From Arcicella sp038230735 (GTDB lineage: Bacteria > Bacteroidota > Bacteroidia > Cytophagales > Spirosomataceae), in the NCBI GenBank assembly GCA_038230735.1, contig JBBRMR010000016.1, forward strand, positions 14,396-78,395: 64,000 bases of DNA, in the 5' to 3' direction. Positions within the stretch are counted from its first letter, which is position 1. Each line of letters opens with the position of its first letter. This document shows positions 18,699 through 27,778 of the stretch, piece by piece. The notes below the pieces were generated by a model. It was not told where the DNA came from, did no database searches, and was given only the letters and a program-made list of their open reading frames with translations. A program made the translations under genes and the position numbers.

Positions 18699-19145
18699 TT
18701 ATTTAATCGGAATAAACACCATATTTACGGGTGTTTCAACGTTATTAATTTTTATTTTATTTTGGAGAATCATTTTTTGAGTGCTTAATTCAATGACTTC
18801 CCAAATGCCTTTACTTCCATTAATGTTAATGTCTAATTTGGTGTCATTTTCAATTAATCCCCACGTGCCAGAAGGTCCAGCGGTGGTAATCGAAACTTTA
18901 TCGAAAGAACGAACAATTCCATCATTTTGAAATTTATAGATGAATTGGTTGATGAATTTTGCATCGCCCGTAAAAATGGCGGGGTCAATTGGCGTATTGG
19001 TGGCGGAGGTAAATCCATCAATAATCCAACCCGAAGTGGCTGACTTTATGGCTTGCATTTTTACACTTTCAGTACTTTGTTCTTTTGAACAAGCTGATAC
19101 TAATACAATACAGAAAAACAATATTAGAGTTTTTGAGAGTTTCAT
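18699..19145 (-). CDS. Small predicted lipoprotein
   Basis: 148 residues starting with a lipoprotein signal peptide (MKLSKTLILFFC...) and lipobox LVSAC, so it should be processed by signal peptidase II and anchored at the envelope. The mature part (GWIIDGFTSATNTPIDPAIF..., GTWGLIENDTKLDIN) is beta-strand rich and recalls small lipocalin-like domains of Bacteroidota lipoproteins; no function is known. The ATG at 19145 begins the signal peptide; an earlier start would spoil it. Confidence 0.78.
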   Translation of the reverse strand: MKLSKTLILFFCIVLVSACSKEQSTESVKMQAIKSATSGWIIDGFTSATNTPIDPAIFTGDAKFINQFIYKFQNDGIVRSFDKVSITTAGPSGTWGLIENDTKLDININGSKGIWEVIELSTQKMILQNKIKINNVETPVNMVFIPIK

Positions 19146-19212
19146 ATCTTTGTTGATTAATAAGTACAAAAATAAATATTAAAATTCAGTTTTGACTCAT
19201 ATTCTATTAAAC

Positions 19213-20820
19213 GTGATAAAAAAGCCAATTATTTTCTTGCTTCTGATACTTTCTCAATGGACTTTTGCCCAGTCTGATTGTCAATTTACCTTTAAATATA
19301 CTCCTTCAACGCAAAGTGGTGTCATTAATTGGAAACAATTTCCTGATTTTAACTTGCCTTTCAAAATCGTTTATACGGGTCCAAGATTTAATGATTCTTT
19401 ACAATCACCCTTGAAACACGGCTTTTCACATTTGGCAAATTTTAATAAGTACGATATTGATTTACCACAAAAAAACCGAGCCATCTTGTGGGGGGGTGTT
19501 GCCAGTATTCCAGGTCAGCCGTGGTATGAAATTGAAAGCCCTTGGAATAATGATTTGCGAAAATATCGTGAAAAATGGTCGAATGATATGCGTGGAATGG
19601 CGGATATTTTTAGAGATACTCAGGGAAAAGCAATGCCCAATTTAGACATTTTGATGCTGGATGTAGAGCGTGAAATCCCGAGTGATGCGGGGATTCGTTT
19701 CTTGAAAGCGGATACTACTTTACCTGCTCAATACCGTAAATTATCAGACCTTGATTTTACGGAAAAATATAAAAAAGACCTCTCAAAACTGTATGCCGAA
19801 CCCATTAAGTATTTGAAAGCCAATGGAATACCAGCCGCTACAAATTTTGCTTCTTATTCTGATGCCCCCATCAAAAATCAAGAATTTCCGCTTAATTATT
19901 CTTGGCAAGAATGGCAAACTGCCGATAACGTTTTGAACTATTATATGATAGATTCTTTGACTAAAAAGGTAGGAGGGGAGTTTTACAATCAGAATACTTT
20001 CTTAGCTCCTTCTGCATATTTTTGTTATGAATATGGTTTGCTTCCAACCTATCCCAATGTTGCTTATCAATTGTTTCAAGTTGAATCGAATGTGGCAAGA
20101 AGCGAGAAAGATATTATGCTTTTTGAGTGGCTGACTTACAATAAATGTCAGGCAAATTCTACTTATGGATATAATAAAATTATCAAAAAGTATTTAATTG
20201 AAGCCCAAGCAATTATGCCATTTTTCTCAGGAGCAAAAGGGATTTGGCTTTGGGAGAATCCCATTACGCCAGATTCTTTGAATTATTCAGTTTATGAAAC
20301 CTACATCAATTCATTGTATAGATTTTCGCAATTCAAGGATTTCTTTACGGGAAATTATCGTTTAGTTATTCCCAAAAGTGCTTATCAACATTTTCAAGAT
20401 AAAGACCCAATTTGGCGAGGAGTTGTGAAAGGGAATGAGATTTTGATTGCCGCCATAAACGAATTTGCCAATGATAATGAAACGACTGAATTAATGGTTA
20501 GCTATGGCGGTTGGTCGGAAAAAGTCCAACTAAAAGGAAAAGAGACCTTTTTATGTAAATTCACTTTGCCAGATTTTCAAGTTAATTATCTACTTTATCC
20601 AAATCCAAATACTGGTAAATTTATATTTGAATACTTTGGGGATAATTTCCTGACGGGAACTTTAAAAATTATTGATGTTTTGGGTAAAGAGCTATTTTCC
20701 CAACAATTGAACGGTAATATACGTAAAAAAGAGTTTGATTTGAAACTATCTTCGGGAGTCTATTTTTTACAATATATTGAGGGGGAAAAGGTTGTTTCAA
20801 AGAAAATTGTCATTCAATAA
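19213..20820 (+). CDS. Secreted protein with type IX sorting domain, possibly glycoside-hydrolase-like
   Basis: About 535 residues: signal peptide ending near TFAQ, a large N-terminal domain whose alternating strands and motifs (IPAATNFASYSD, AKGIWLWENPI, LMLDVEREI) suggest a TIM-barrel hydrolase, and a C-terminal domain of about 75 residues beginning NYLLYPNPNTGKF and ending VVSKKIVIQ, which is the T9SS type A sorting signal. The cargo is therefore exported through the type IX system. No enzyme family could be named. The start is GTG at 19213 (VIKKPIIFLLL); a TTG at 19192 would add seven residues and cannot be excluded. Confidence 0.75.
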   Translation: MIKKPIIFLLLILSQWTFAQSDCQFTFKYTPSTQSGVINWKQFPDFNLPFKIVYTGPRFNDSLQSPLKHGFSHLANFNKYDIDLPQKNRAILWGGVASIPGQPWYEIESPWNNDLRKYREKWSNDMRGMADIFRDTQGKAMPNLDILMLDVEREIPSDAGIRFLKADTTLPAQYRKLSDLDFTEKYKKDLSKLYAEPIKYLKANGIPAATNFASYSDAPIKNQEFPLNYSWQEWQTADNVLNYYMIDSLTKKVGGEFYNQNTFLAPSAYFCYEYGLLPTYPNVAYQLFQVESNVARSEKDIMLFEWLTYNKCQANSTYGYNKIIKKYLIEAQAIMPFFSGAKGIWLWENPITPDSLNYSVYETYINSLYRFSQFKDFFTGNYRLVIPKSAYQHFQDKDPIWRGVVKGNEILIAAINEFANDNETTELMVSYGGWSEKVQLKGKETFLCKFTLPDFQVNYLLYPNPNTGKFIFEYFGDNFLTGTLKIIDVLGKELFSQQLNGNIRKKEFDLKLSSGVYFLQYIEGEKVVSKKIVIQ

Positions 20821-20936
20821 AATTCCGTTTTTTAGAAATAGTACCCTTAATTTGATAAAAAACCACTAATTTTGTAATAAATCTCTTCAACAATTCTAAA
20901 ATTAACGGTTCTCTGTTAGTTAATAAATTGACATTA

Positions 20937-21764
20937 ATGATAGCCTCAACGCATACAACCATAGAATCATTTGCAGCCCTTAAAAATTTACAAGGAACTC
21001 TCCGTCTCAAAATTTTGGATATGTATTTCACTGCCAATGCGGGTCATATTGGAGCTTCTTTATCTTGCATTGATTTGATGATTGGGAGTTTGATTTCACA
21101 TCGAAAAGAAAATGAGGTTTTTTTATTGTCAAAAGGACACGCCGCCGCTTCATTATACGCTTGTTTGCACGAATTGGGAGAGATTTCTGATGAAGTTTTA
21201 GCCACATTTTATAAAAATGGCACAACACTCCCTGCCCATCCTGCACCCAATAAAATCAAAGGAATTCCATTTGCAACGGGTTCGTTAGGGCATGGTTTGC
21301 CGATTGCTTGCGGCATTGCCCAAGGGAACAAAATCCTTCAAAATGATGAATTTACCTACGTTTTGATGTCGGATGGCGAAACCAATGAAGGCACAACTTG
21401 GGAAGCTGCCCATTATGCAGTTGCCAAAGGATTAGATAATCTCATCGTGATGATTGATAAAAATGGCTTGCAAGGTTTTGGCAATACCGATGAAGTTTTA
21501 GGGGTTTCGGCAGATAAAAATAAATGGGAAGCGATGGGCTTTGAAGTTGTGGAAATTGATGGACATGATGTAGAAGAAATATATAGTCAAGTTGGCTTTT
21601 TCAAGGTTAGTAAGAATGGAATTCCCAAATTATTAATCGCCAATACCATAAAAGGCAAAGGCGTTTCGTACATGGAAAATAAATTAGAATGGCATTATTT
21701 ACCTATGCAAGCGGAGCAATATGAAATAGCTAAAAGCGATGTCTTTAAAAAATATGAGTTATGA
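20937..21764 (+). CDS. Transketolase, N-terminal (thiamine-diphosphate binding) subunit
   Basis: 275-residue half transketolase. It carries GHIGASLSCIDLMIG, LSKGHAAASLYA and the ThDP/magnesium motif SDGETNEGTTWEAA...DKNGLQ. The matching pyrimidine-binding half is encoded at 23978-24886, so a two-chain enzyme is expected. Split transketolases placed in glycan loci often make or shuffle unusual ketoses rather than serve central metabolism (inference). ATG at 20937 was chosen over a TTG 9 bases upstream. The last codons and stop lie within a heptad repeat (GAGTTAT, GAATTAT). Confidence 0.92.
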   Translation: MIASTHTTIESFAALKNLQGTLRLKILDMYFTANAGHIGASLSCIDLMIGSLISHRKENEVFLLSKGHAAASLYACLHELGEISDEVLATFYKNGTTLPAHPAPNKIKGIPFATGSLGHGLPIACGIAQGNKILQNDEFTYVLMSDGETNEGTTWEAAHYAVAKGLDNLIVMIDKNGLQGFGNTDEVLGVSADKNKWEAMGFEVVEIDGHDVEEIYSQVGFFKVSKNGIPKLLIANTIKGKGVSYMENKLEWHYLPMQAEQYEIAKSDVFKKYEL

Positions 21765-21892
21765 ATTATGAGTTTATTGGGAAATCGGTTTTTGAATTGA
21801 TTTTCGAGAGTTTAAATAAGTATTTTAAATGCTATAATTCACTATTAACCAGTTGTTTACATTCATAATTCATAACTAATCATTCATAATTA
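21753..21892. repeat. ATTCATA-type heptad island, two inverted arms
   Basis: Left arm 21753-21776 (GAGTTAT, GAATTAT in 7-base steps) includes the stop codon of the transketolase gene; right arm 21861-21892 (ATTCATA, ATTCATA, ACTAATC) is its imperfect reverse complement. The 84 bases between are plain AT-rich sequence. Confidence 0.65.
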
Positions 21893-21900
21893 TTTTTATA

Positions 21901-23886
21901 ATGACCGATTCGGTAAAAGAAAAAATCTTATCTCTTAAAGGACCTATCTTCGTTTACGGAGCAAGCGGTTTCATCGGAGCGAACCTTTTTAAAGATATTT
22001 TTAGTGTCCGTAATGATTGTTTTGCCCTCACACACGATGCTCAAAAGGCTTGGCGATTAAAATTATTGGACGTTCCTGCTGCCAATATTGTGCATTGCGA
22101 CATTGTTTCTAATTATTCAGTACAAGAAGTTTTTAATAGCTATAAACCTAAAACAATCTTCAATTTAGCGGCTTACGGGGCATATTCCAAGCAAAAAAAC
22201 GTAACACTAACTTACGAAACCAACGTAATTGGAACGGTTAATTTGTTGGAAAATCTATCTTCCGAAATGGTTTATATTCACGCAGGCAGTAGTTCTGAAT
22301 ACGGTTTTAATTGCACAACTCCCAAAGAGACCGATAAACTCGAACCCAATAGTCATTATTCAGTTTCAAAAGTCTCAGCCGCTTACACCATCCAATTTTA
22401 CGCACAAGTTCACCAAAAAAATGCAGTAAATCTTCGCCTTTATTCTATTTATGGAGATTGGGAAGAGCCAGACCGTTTAATTCCGAGATTGATTGAAAGC
22501 GTCAGACAAGGGAAATTGCCCAATTTTGTTTCTCCCGAAATCAGTAGAGATTTTGTTTATATGACAGATTGTGTGGAGGCATTTATGGATGCTGCCCTCA
22601 AAATGTCTCCCGAAATCAGAGGGAAATCGTATAATATTGCTAGTGGAATAAAGACCACAATTGGCGATTTAGTGGAGGTTTGTCGTCAAGAATTTGGGAT
22701 TAAAGAAGAACCCTCGTGGGGAACAATGCAAAACCGTTCTTGGGATTTGGCAGAATGGTACGGCGACCCAACCGAAGCGAAAAAAGATTTAGGATGGGCT
22801 ATTAAAACGTCTATCAATCAAGGACTTAGACAATATTTTGATTGGCAAGAAGCGGTAAAGTATGAAGATAATTTACTACCCGCTTTCCAGAATCCATACT
22901 TAAATCCCGTCATTACCGCCATTATAGCGTGTTACAGAGATGCGGAGGCAATCCCATATATGTATGAGCGATTAGTCAAGACTTTCAATGAAATGAAGGT
23001 GCGTTATGAAATTATTTTCGTAAATGATTGCTCGCCTGATAATACGGAGGAGGTTTTGGAAGAAATTTGTAACAAAGACCCCAACGTAATTGGTATTACC
23101 CATTCAAGAAATTTTGGCTCACAGGCTGGATTTTTATCAGGCATGGAAATCTCAACGGGTGATGCCGTAGTTTTAATGGATGGTGATTTGCAAGACCCAC
23201 CCGAAATTATGCCCAAATTTTACGAACAGTGGACACAAGGATATGAGGTGACTTATGGCGTTAGAGTTCAACGAGAAATGCCCGCTTGGTTGCATTTTTT
23301 CTACAAAACATTTTATAAAATCTTTAAAAATATGTCCTACATCAATATTCCAAAAGATGCGGGAGATTTTTCTATGATTGATAGAAAAGTAGTAAAAGAG
23401 TTAGTGAGTTTACCCGAAACAGAGCAATTTTTGAGGGGATTAAGGGCGTGGGTAGGATTTAAACAGATTGGAGTGGATTATGTACGTCCTGAAAGGATGT
23501 TTGGTGTATCAACCAATAATTGGCGAAAAAATATCTGGTGGGCTAAAAAAGCCATATTTTCATTCAGTTTTGTACCCTTAGAAATCATGTCTTATGCAGG
23601 ATTTATGATGACGGGACTTTCGATATTAGGAATCATTTGGCAGATTTTCGCCAAGTATATTTTATACCCCGATACGCCTTCTGGAATCTCAACGGTGATA
23701 GTTTTAGTGATGTTCTTTGGAGGACTTAACTTATTAGGAATCAGCTTTTTAGGAGAATATATTGCGAAGATTTTTGAAGAAACTAAAAAACGCCCAAAGT
23801 TTATCAGAACGAAAGTTAGAAAGGGGATAAAGCGATATAATACTTCGGAAGAAATTAAAAGATTAGTTGAAGAACAAAGAAAATAA
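21901..23886 (+). CDS. Fusion: NAD-dependent sugar epimerase/reductase plus GT2 polyprenyl-phosphate glycosyltransferase
   Basis: 661 residues in two enzymes. Residues 1 to about 320 form an extended SDR with GASGFIGANLF (Gly20, Gly23, Gly26) and the catalytic Tyr153-x3-Lys157 pair, acting on a nucleotide-sugar. Residues about 336-560 form a GT2 domain of the DPM/GtrB/ArnC type (FVNDCSPDNTEE, DGD at 427-429, QDPPE), followed by two membrane helices (about 571-640) as in polyprenyl-phosphate sugar synthases. One chain may thus make a modified nucleotide-sugar and load it on undecaprenyl phosphate. It sits between the two transketolase halves. The frame is continuous, with no sign of a sequencing-error join. 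Confidence 0.9.
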   Translation: MTDSVKEKILSLKGPIFVYGASGFIGANLFKDIFSVRNDCFALTHDAQKAWRLKLLDVPAANIVHCDIVSNYSVQEVFNSYKPKTIFNLAAYGAYSKQKNVTLTYETNVIGTVNLLENLSSEMVYIHAGSSSEYGFNCTTPKETDKLEPNSHYSVSKVSAAYTIQFYAQVHQKNAVNLRLYSIYGDWEEPDRLIPRLIESVRQGKLPNFVSPEISRDFVYMTDCVEAFMDAALKMSPEIRGKSYNIASGIKTTIGDLVEVCRQEFGIKEEPSWGTMQNRSWDLAEWYGDPTEAKKDLGWAIKTSINQGLRQYFDWQEAVKYEDNLLPAFQNPYLNPVITAIIACYRDAEAIPYMYERLVKTFNEMKVRYEIIFVNDCSPDNTEEVLEEICNKDPNVIGITHSRNFGSQAGFLSGMEISTGDAVVLMDGDLQDPPEIMPKFYEQWTQGYEVTYGVRVQREMPAWLHFFYKTFYKIFKNMSYINIPKDAGDFSMIDRKVVKELVSLPETEQFLRGLRAWVGFKQIGVDYVRPERMFGVSTNNWRKNIWWAKKAIFSFSFVPLEIMSYAGFMMTGLSILGIIWQIFAKYILYPDTPSGISTVIVLVMFFGGLNLLGISFLGEYIAKIFEETKKRPKFIRTKVRKGIKRYNTSEEIKRLVEEQRK

Positions 23887-23887
23887 A

Positions 23888-23971
23888 AGGAGATAGGATA
23901 TTAGGAGTAAGGGAGAAAGGAGTTATAATTTTAAAATCCTGTCTCCTGTTTTCTTTAATTCTTTTTCCTCC
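23888..23971. repeat. AGGAGAT-type heptad island, two inverted arms
   Basis: Left arm 23888-23922 (AGGAGAT, AGGATAT; then TAGGAGT) and right arm 23937-23971 (TCCTGTC, TCCTGTT; ending TTCCTCC) are imperfect reverse complements with a 14-base spacer. They fill the gap between the fusion gene and the second transketolase half. Confidence 0.6.
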
Positions 23972-23977
23972 GAAAAT

Positions 23978-24886
23978 ATGAGAAGAGAATTTTCTGATGC
24001 CATCGAAAAAATAGCCCTTGAAGATGAAAAAATCATCTTCATCACGGGTGATTTGGGTTATAACGCCCTCGAAAATCTCCAAGAGAAATTAGGGAATCGG
24101 TTTATCAATGCAGGAGTTGCCGAACAAAATATGGTGGGTTTGGCGGCTGGTTTGGCATACAAAGGATTTAAAGTTTTTTGTTATTCAATTGCCCCATTCG
24201 TGGTATATCGTTGTTGGGAACAGTTCAGAAATGATGTTTGTTTGCATAATTTGCCCGTTTTCTTGGTTGGAAACGGTGGTGGATATGGTTACGGAATCAT
24301 GGGAAGTACGCATCATGCCATCGAAGATATTGGCGGTTTGAGTAGTTTACAAAACGTAAAATGTTGGATTCCCGCCTTTACCGATGAAGTTGAAAATGCT
24401 GTAAATGCGATAGTTGCCGAAGGTCGCCCTGCGTATTTGCGTTTAGGTGCGGGTAAGCAAACACCCGCCAATGAAGGTGATTTTGGAAGTTTGAAATTAG
24501 TAGTCAAATCAGATATGCCGAAAGGTTCAATTGTAGCCTTGGGTCCCGTGGCAAATAATGTAGTGAGCGTTTTGCAACAAGCCGAATTTGCTAATCAATT
24601 CAATCTATTTACCGCAAATACTGTTCCTTTACAAATAAGTCAAGAAGGTTTCAATTTGATACAATCGGTTGATAACCTGTTAGTTATCGAAGAACACGTG
24701 AGTATTGGAGGTCTGGCACAACAACTTTCTCTGCAATTGATGGAACGAGGGATTTCCTTTAAAAAATTCATCAGTTTACGAGCGGAAGGCTACCCAGATG
24801 GAACTTACGGCGACCAAAACTTTCATCAAACCCAATCAGGATTGAATGCTGAAAATATTGCCAATAAACTAAGATTGTTTCTGTAA
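23978..24886 (+). CDS. Transketolase, C-terminal (pyrimidine-binding) subunit
   Basis: 302-residue partner of the N-terminal half at 20937-21764. It contains FITGDLGYNALENLQ, the conserved catalytic-glutamate region NAGVAEQNMVGLAAGLA, a pyrimidine-binding core to about residue 170 and a C-terminal transketolase domain (LLVIEEHVSIGGLAQ). With the other half it would transfer two-carbon ketol units. Separation from its partner by a 2-kb fusion gene is unusual for split transketolases, which are normally adjacent. The next gene begins 3 bases after its stop. Confidence 0.92.
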   Translation: MRREFSDAIEKIALEDEKIIFITGDLGYNALENLQEKLGNRFINAGVAEQNMVGLAAGLAYKGFKVFCYSIAPFVVYRCWEQFRNDVCLHNLPVFLVGNGGGYGYGIMGSTHHAIEDIGGLSSLQNVKCWIPAFTDEVENAVNAIVAEGRPAYLRLGAGKQTPANEGDFGSLKLVVKSDMPKGSIVALGPVANNVVSVLQQAEFANQFNLFTANTVPLQISQEGFNLIQSVDNLLVIEEHVSIGGLAQQLSLQLMERGISFKKFISLRAEGYPDGTYGDQNFHQTQSGLNAENIANKLRLFL

Positions 24887-24889
24887 TTC

Positions 24890-26545
24890 TTGAAAAATAA
24901 ATCAACATATTTCGCTTGGGCAATTATTGTCTTGCCAATAATCCTCTACTTTTATTTTCTCTCTGAATATTCCCTTAATATTCCGAAATGGGACGACCAT
25001 GCCCTCAAAGCCTTTATGCTTGATTTCCAAAATGCGAATGGGATATGGGCTAAATTTCAAACTTTTTTCAAGCAACACAACGAACATCGCATCGCTTTTG
25101 ATAGGCTTGTAACGCTTATTGTTTTCAAAATTCACGGCACAATTGATTATCGTTGGTTGATGTGGGTTGGCAATCTTACCTTGATTGGTGTACTGTTTAT
25201 TTTTTATAAAATATTCCAAAAACAAAAGATTTCATTGCTTTTCTTTGTGCCCATTCCCTTAGTTTTGTTCCAGTTACAATTGTGGGAAAATACTTTTTGG
25301 GGAATGGCAGCCATTCAAAATTTTGGCATCATTTTCTTTATTTTTGGATTAATCTATTTTATAAGTTCTGAGAAAAAAGAGCATTTTTATTTTGCCTTAC
25401 TATTTGCCTTTTTCGCAACTTATACAAGTGGCAATGGCATAACCGTTTTTCCAGTTTGTATTGTTTTATTAGTTTTACAAAGAAGATATAAAGAAACTAT
25501 TATATTTGGAATTACCTCAATCGTATTAATTGGAGCATATTTTTATCAATATCAAATGCCGCCAAGTAATCCACCAATGGCGGGAATTGGGCTTGGAAAA
25601 ATCATATTTGGGTTCTTTTCATTCTTAGGTTCGGCTTTTGATTTAATGCCTAATTCATCGGGAAGAATAAAATTAACTATTTTTGCTGGCGGAATTTTAT
25701 TTATCATTAGTGCCATTATTGTCATCTATCTGATTTTCAATAGCAAATTATTGAAAAAGAATCGTTTTTTGAGTCAAACTGAGTTATTTGTTTTAGGAGT
25801 TTTGATGTTTTTGATTGGTACAGCCATTGTTGGAACTTTTACCAGAATTAGTTTTGGAGAAATCGGTCTTTTGACGAGTCGATATAAAATTTATGCAATC
25901 TTATTATTGATAACGCTTTACACTTTTATAATCTCTAAAATCGAATTGAATAATAAAAAATGGTTTGCTTTACCTTTGATTCTGATGGCGGTTGTATTTA
26001 ATATAATGACTAACTACCTCAATTTTAAGGAAATCATTAATTTCAGAAATCAACTCATTTCATTTTCAATTAACTGGAAATTATATCCTGAAATTCAAAA
26101 TTCAAAACTAAATATTAAGCTTTATGAAGCTCCGTTATTAGTATTGGATAAGGATATTTTACTCCTCAAAAAGCCGATAAAATTATCTCCATCGTTCAAA
26201 GGAGATTATCGAAAAAATGTGAGCGATAATGGTATTTTGATTCAAAATAATTCGATAAAAAATATTTATGGTTTAAATAATGGGAGTTATTTAATTGTTC
26301 AATCTCCACAAAAAAACTATTTAATGCCCACATTATTAGTCAATTATCCGCCTTATGCTTGTTTAAGAACCAGTCAATATTGGCAAAATGGTTTTGAGGG
26401 AGAATTGAATTACAGTGAATTTGAAAATGGTACGTATCAATTAGGATTATTAGTAAATGATGGTCAAAAAATGACAACTTATTACTTGAATGATTCATTA
26501 ATTGTAAATAATACAAAACTAAAAAACGTGAAAACGAATTGGTAG
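24890..26545 (+). CDS. Polytopic membrane protein, GT-C glycosyltransferase-like (paralogue)
   Basis: 551 residues with about ten membrane helices and an extracytoplasmic C-terminal domain (about 440-551). After the first helix comes NIPKWDDHALKAF, with the acidic pair expected for GT-C enzymes, and later FFKQHNEHRIAFDRLVTLI, matching the protein at 14704-16419. It would be a natural user of a polyprenyl-phosphate sugar made by the fusion protein two genes upstream (inference). Start: TTG at 24890, three bases after the preceding stop; the next ATG is over 40 residues in and would delete the first helix. Confidence 0.72.
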   Translation: MKNKSTYFAWAIIVLPIILYFYFLSEYSLNIPKWDDHALKAFMLDFQNANGIWAKFQTFFKQHNEHRIAFDRLVTLIVFKIHGTIDYRWLMWVGNLTLIGVLFIFYKIFQKQKISLLFFVPIPLVLFQLQLWENTFWGMAAIQNFGIIFFIFGLIYFISSEKKEHFYFALLFAFFATYTSGNGITVFPVCIVLLVLQRRYKETIIFGITSIVLIGAYFYQYQMPPSNPPMAGIGLGKIIFGFFSFLGSAFDLMPNSSGRIKLTIFAGGILFIISAIIVIYLIFNSKLLKKNRFLSQTELFVLGVLMFLIGTAIVGTFTRISFGEIGLLTSRYKIYAILLLITLYTFIISKIELNNKKWFALPLILMAVVFNIMTNYLNFKEIINFRNQLISFSINWKLYPEIQNSKLNIKLYEAPLLVLDKDILLLKKPIKLSPSFKGDYRKNVSDNGILIQNNSIKNIYGLNNGSYLIVQSPQKNYLMPTLLVNYPPYACLRTSQYWQNGFEGELNYSEFENGTYQLGLLVNDGQKMTTYYLNDSLIVNNTKLKNVKTNW

Positions 26546-26557
26546 GATTTTGATTTT

Positions 26558-27673
26558 ATGACAAAACAAGAAACATATTTCACCCAACTGGATGGTATTC
26601 GCTTTATTGCGGTTGGCTTGGTGTTGATTGACCATTGGTTGGCGGAAAAGAATGTGTTGCCTTTGGGACATTTGGGCGTTACGATGTTTTTTGTATTGAG
26701 TGGTTTTCTAATAACACGAATACTGATTCAAAGTAAATTGAAAGATGATAACACGGGGCGTAGTCATTGGTTTTCGGTGAAACAATTTATTATCAGAAGA
26801 AGTCTTAGAATATTTCCGATTTACTTTTTAGCAATATTCGTTTTGTATATCTTGGACGTGCCTCCAGTGCGAGAGACTATTCTTTGGTGTTTGACCTATT
26901 CTACTAACATTTACATTGCCATCAAACAACATTGGATGGGGACAATTGACCATCTGTGGTCGTTGGCAGTGGAGGAACAATACTATATCATTTTTCCTTA
27001 TTTGATACTTTTTCTGCCCTCACGGTATTATTTGAAGGTTTTGTCCACTATGGTTATTCTTTCAATTGCCCTAAGAATGTATTTTTATTTTCAAGGTACA
27101 GAATGGATGGTGCAATATGTGTTGATGCCTACTTGCTTGGATTGCTTTGGTTTGGGCGGACTGATGGCATACTTTTTTACTTTCAGACGAGACACTATTT
27201 TTGAACAATTAAATAAAAATACTTACTTATTTTTAAGTCTTTCAGTTTTGCTTTTCACTTTTTATTTAACTCGTCAAAATCAGCTTTCTACGGGTCAAAC
27301 TCATAATTTTGGTAATTTGGTGGTAGAAAGATTCTTAGGTTCGGTCTTTTGTTTCTTCCTTATTTTAAGAGCCGTTTCGGGCTATGATGGGATTATGAAA
27401 TCGTTTTTAGAAAGTTCAACTGTCAGTTATTTCGGGCGAATTAGTTACGGACTTTACCTGTATCATAATTTTGTTTATAATTTTTTTCATACGCCTCAAA
27501 CCAGTGTTATACTAAGGGTTTTGCATAAAATTCAAAGAATAATTCCTTCAATTACTCAAAATAATGTTTTTGAATTATCGTATTTCTTTGGCATAACTAT
27601 TTTCATCGCAACATTATCATGGTTCTTGATTGAAAAACCTGTCAATCAACTCAAAAAATATTTTACTTACTGA
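26558..27673 (+). CDS. Membrane acyltransferase, family 3 (OafA/YrhL-like)
   Basis: 371-residue integral membrane O-acyltransferase with about ten helices. The family start QLDGIRFIAVGLVLIDHW holds the conserved Arg and catalytic His, followed by GHLGVTMFFVLSGFLIT and IIRRSLRIFPIYF, and DHLWSLAVEEQYYIIFP mid-protein. Such enzymes acetylate or acylate exported polysaccharides, lipid A or O-antigen sugars. Twelve bases separate it from the GT-C-like gene upstream, so both probably modify the same product. Confidence 0.92.
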   Translation: MTKQETYFTQLDGIRFIAVGLVLIDHWLAEKNVLPLGHLGVTMFFVLSGFLITRILIQSKLKDDNTGRSHWFSVKQFIIRRSLRIFPIYFLAIFVLYILDVPPVRETILWCLTYSTNIYIAIKQHWMGTIDHLWSLAVEEQYYIIFPYLILFLPSRYYLKVLSTMVILSIALRMYFYFQGTEWMVQYVLMPTCLDCFGLGGLMAYFFTFRRDTIFEQLNKNTYLFLSLSVLLFTFYLTRQNQLSTGQTHNFGNLVVERFLGSVFCFFLILRAVSGYDGIMKSFLESSTVSYFGRISYGLYLYHNFVYNFFHTPQTSVILRVLHKIQRIIPSITQNNVFELSYFFGITIFIATLSWFLIEKPVNQLKKYFTY

Positions 27674-27734
27674 CCATTTGATAAAAACAAGGTCAAGTTT
27701 ATTTTAGATTTTCGTTATTCTAAACCTTATTGGG

Positions 27735-27742
27735 TATTTTTG
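27735..27742 (+). promoter_or_regulatory. Possible -7 box for the GT2-glf pair
   Basis: TATTTTTG fits TAnnTTTG, 36 bases before the GT2 start. TTCG at 27711-27714 lies 20 bases upstream, close to the expected TTTG. Confidence 0.4.
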
Positions 27743-27778
27743 TAAAAATTATATTATCGTTACCAACAACCTTTTTGA

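Noticed and set aside
20867..20874. TAATTTTG as a promoter box for tktN
   Set aside because: The box fits, but the only TTTG upstream is 12 bases away, too close for this promoter class, and no other element supports it.
21901..23886. Fusion gene as an artefact of a missed stop or frameshift
   Set aside because: The linker region (residues about 315-338) is in frame with normal codon use and both domains are full length, so a genuine fusion is the simpler reading.
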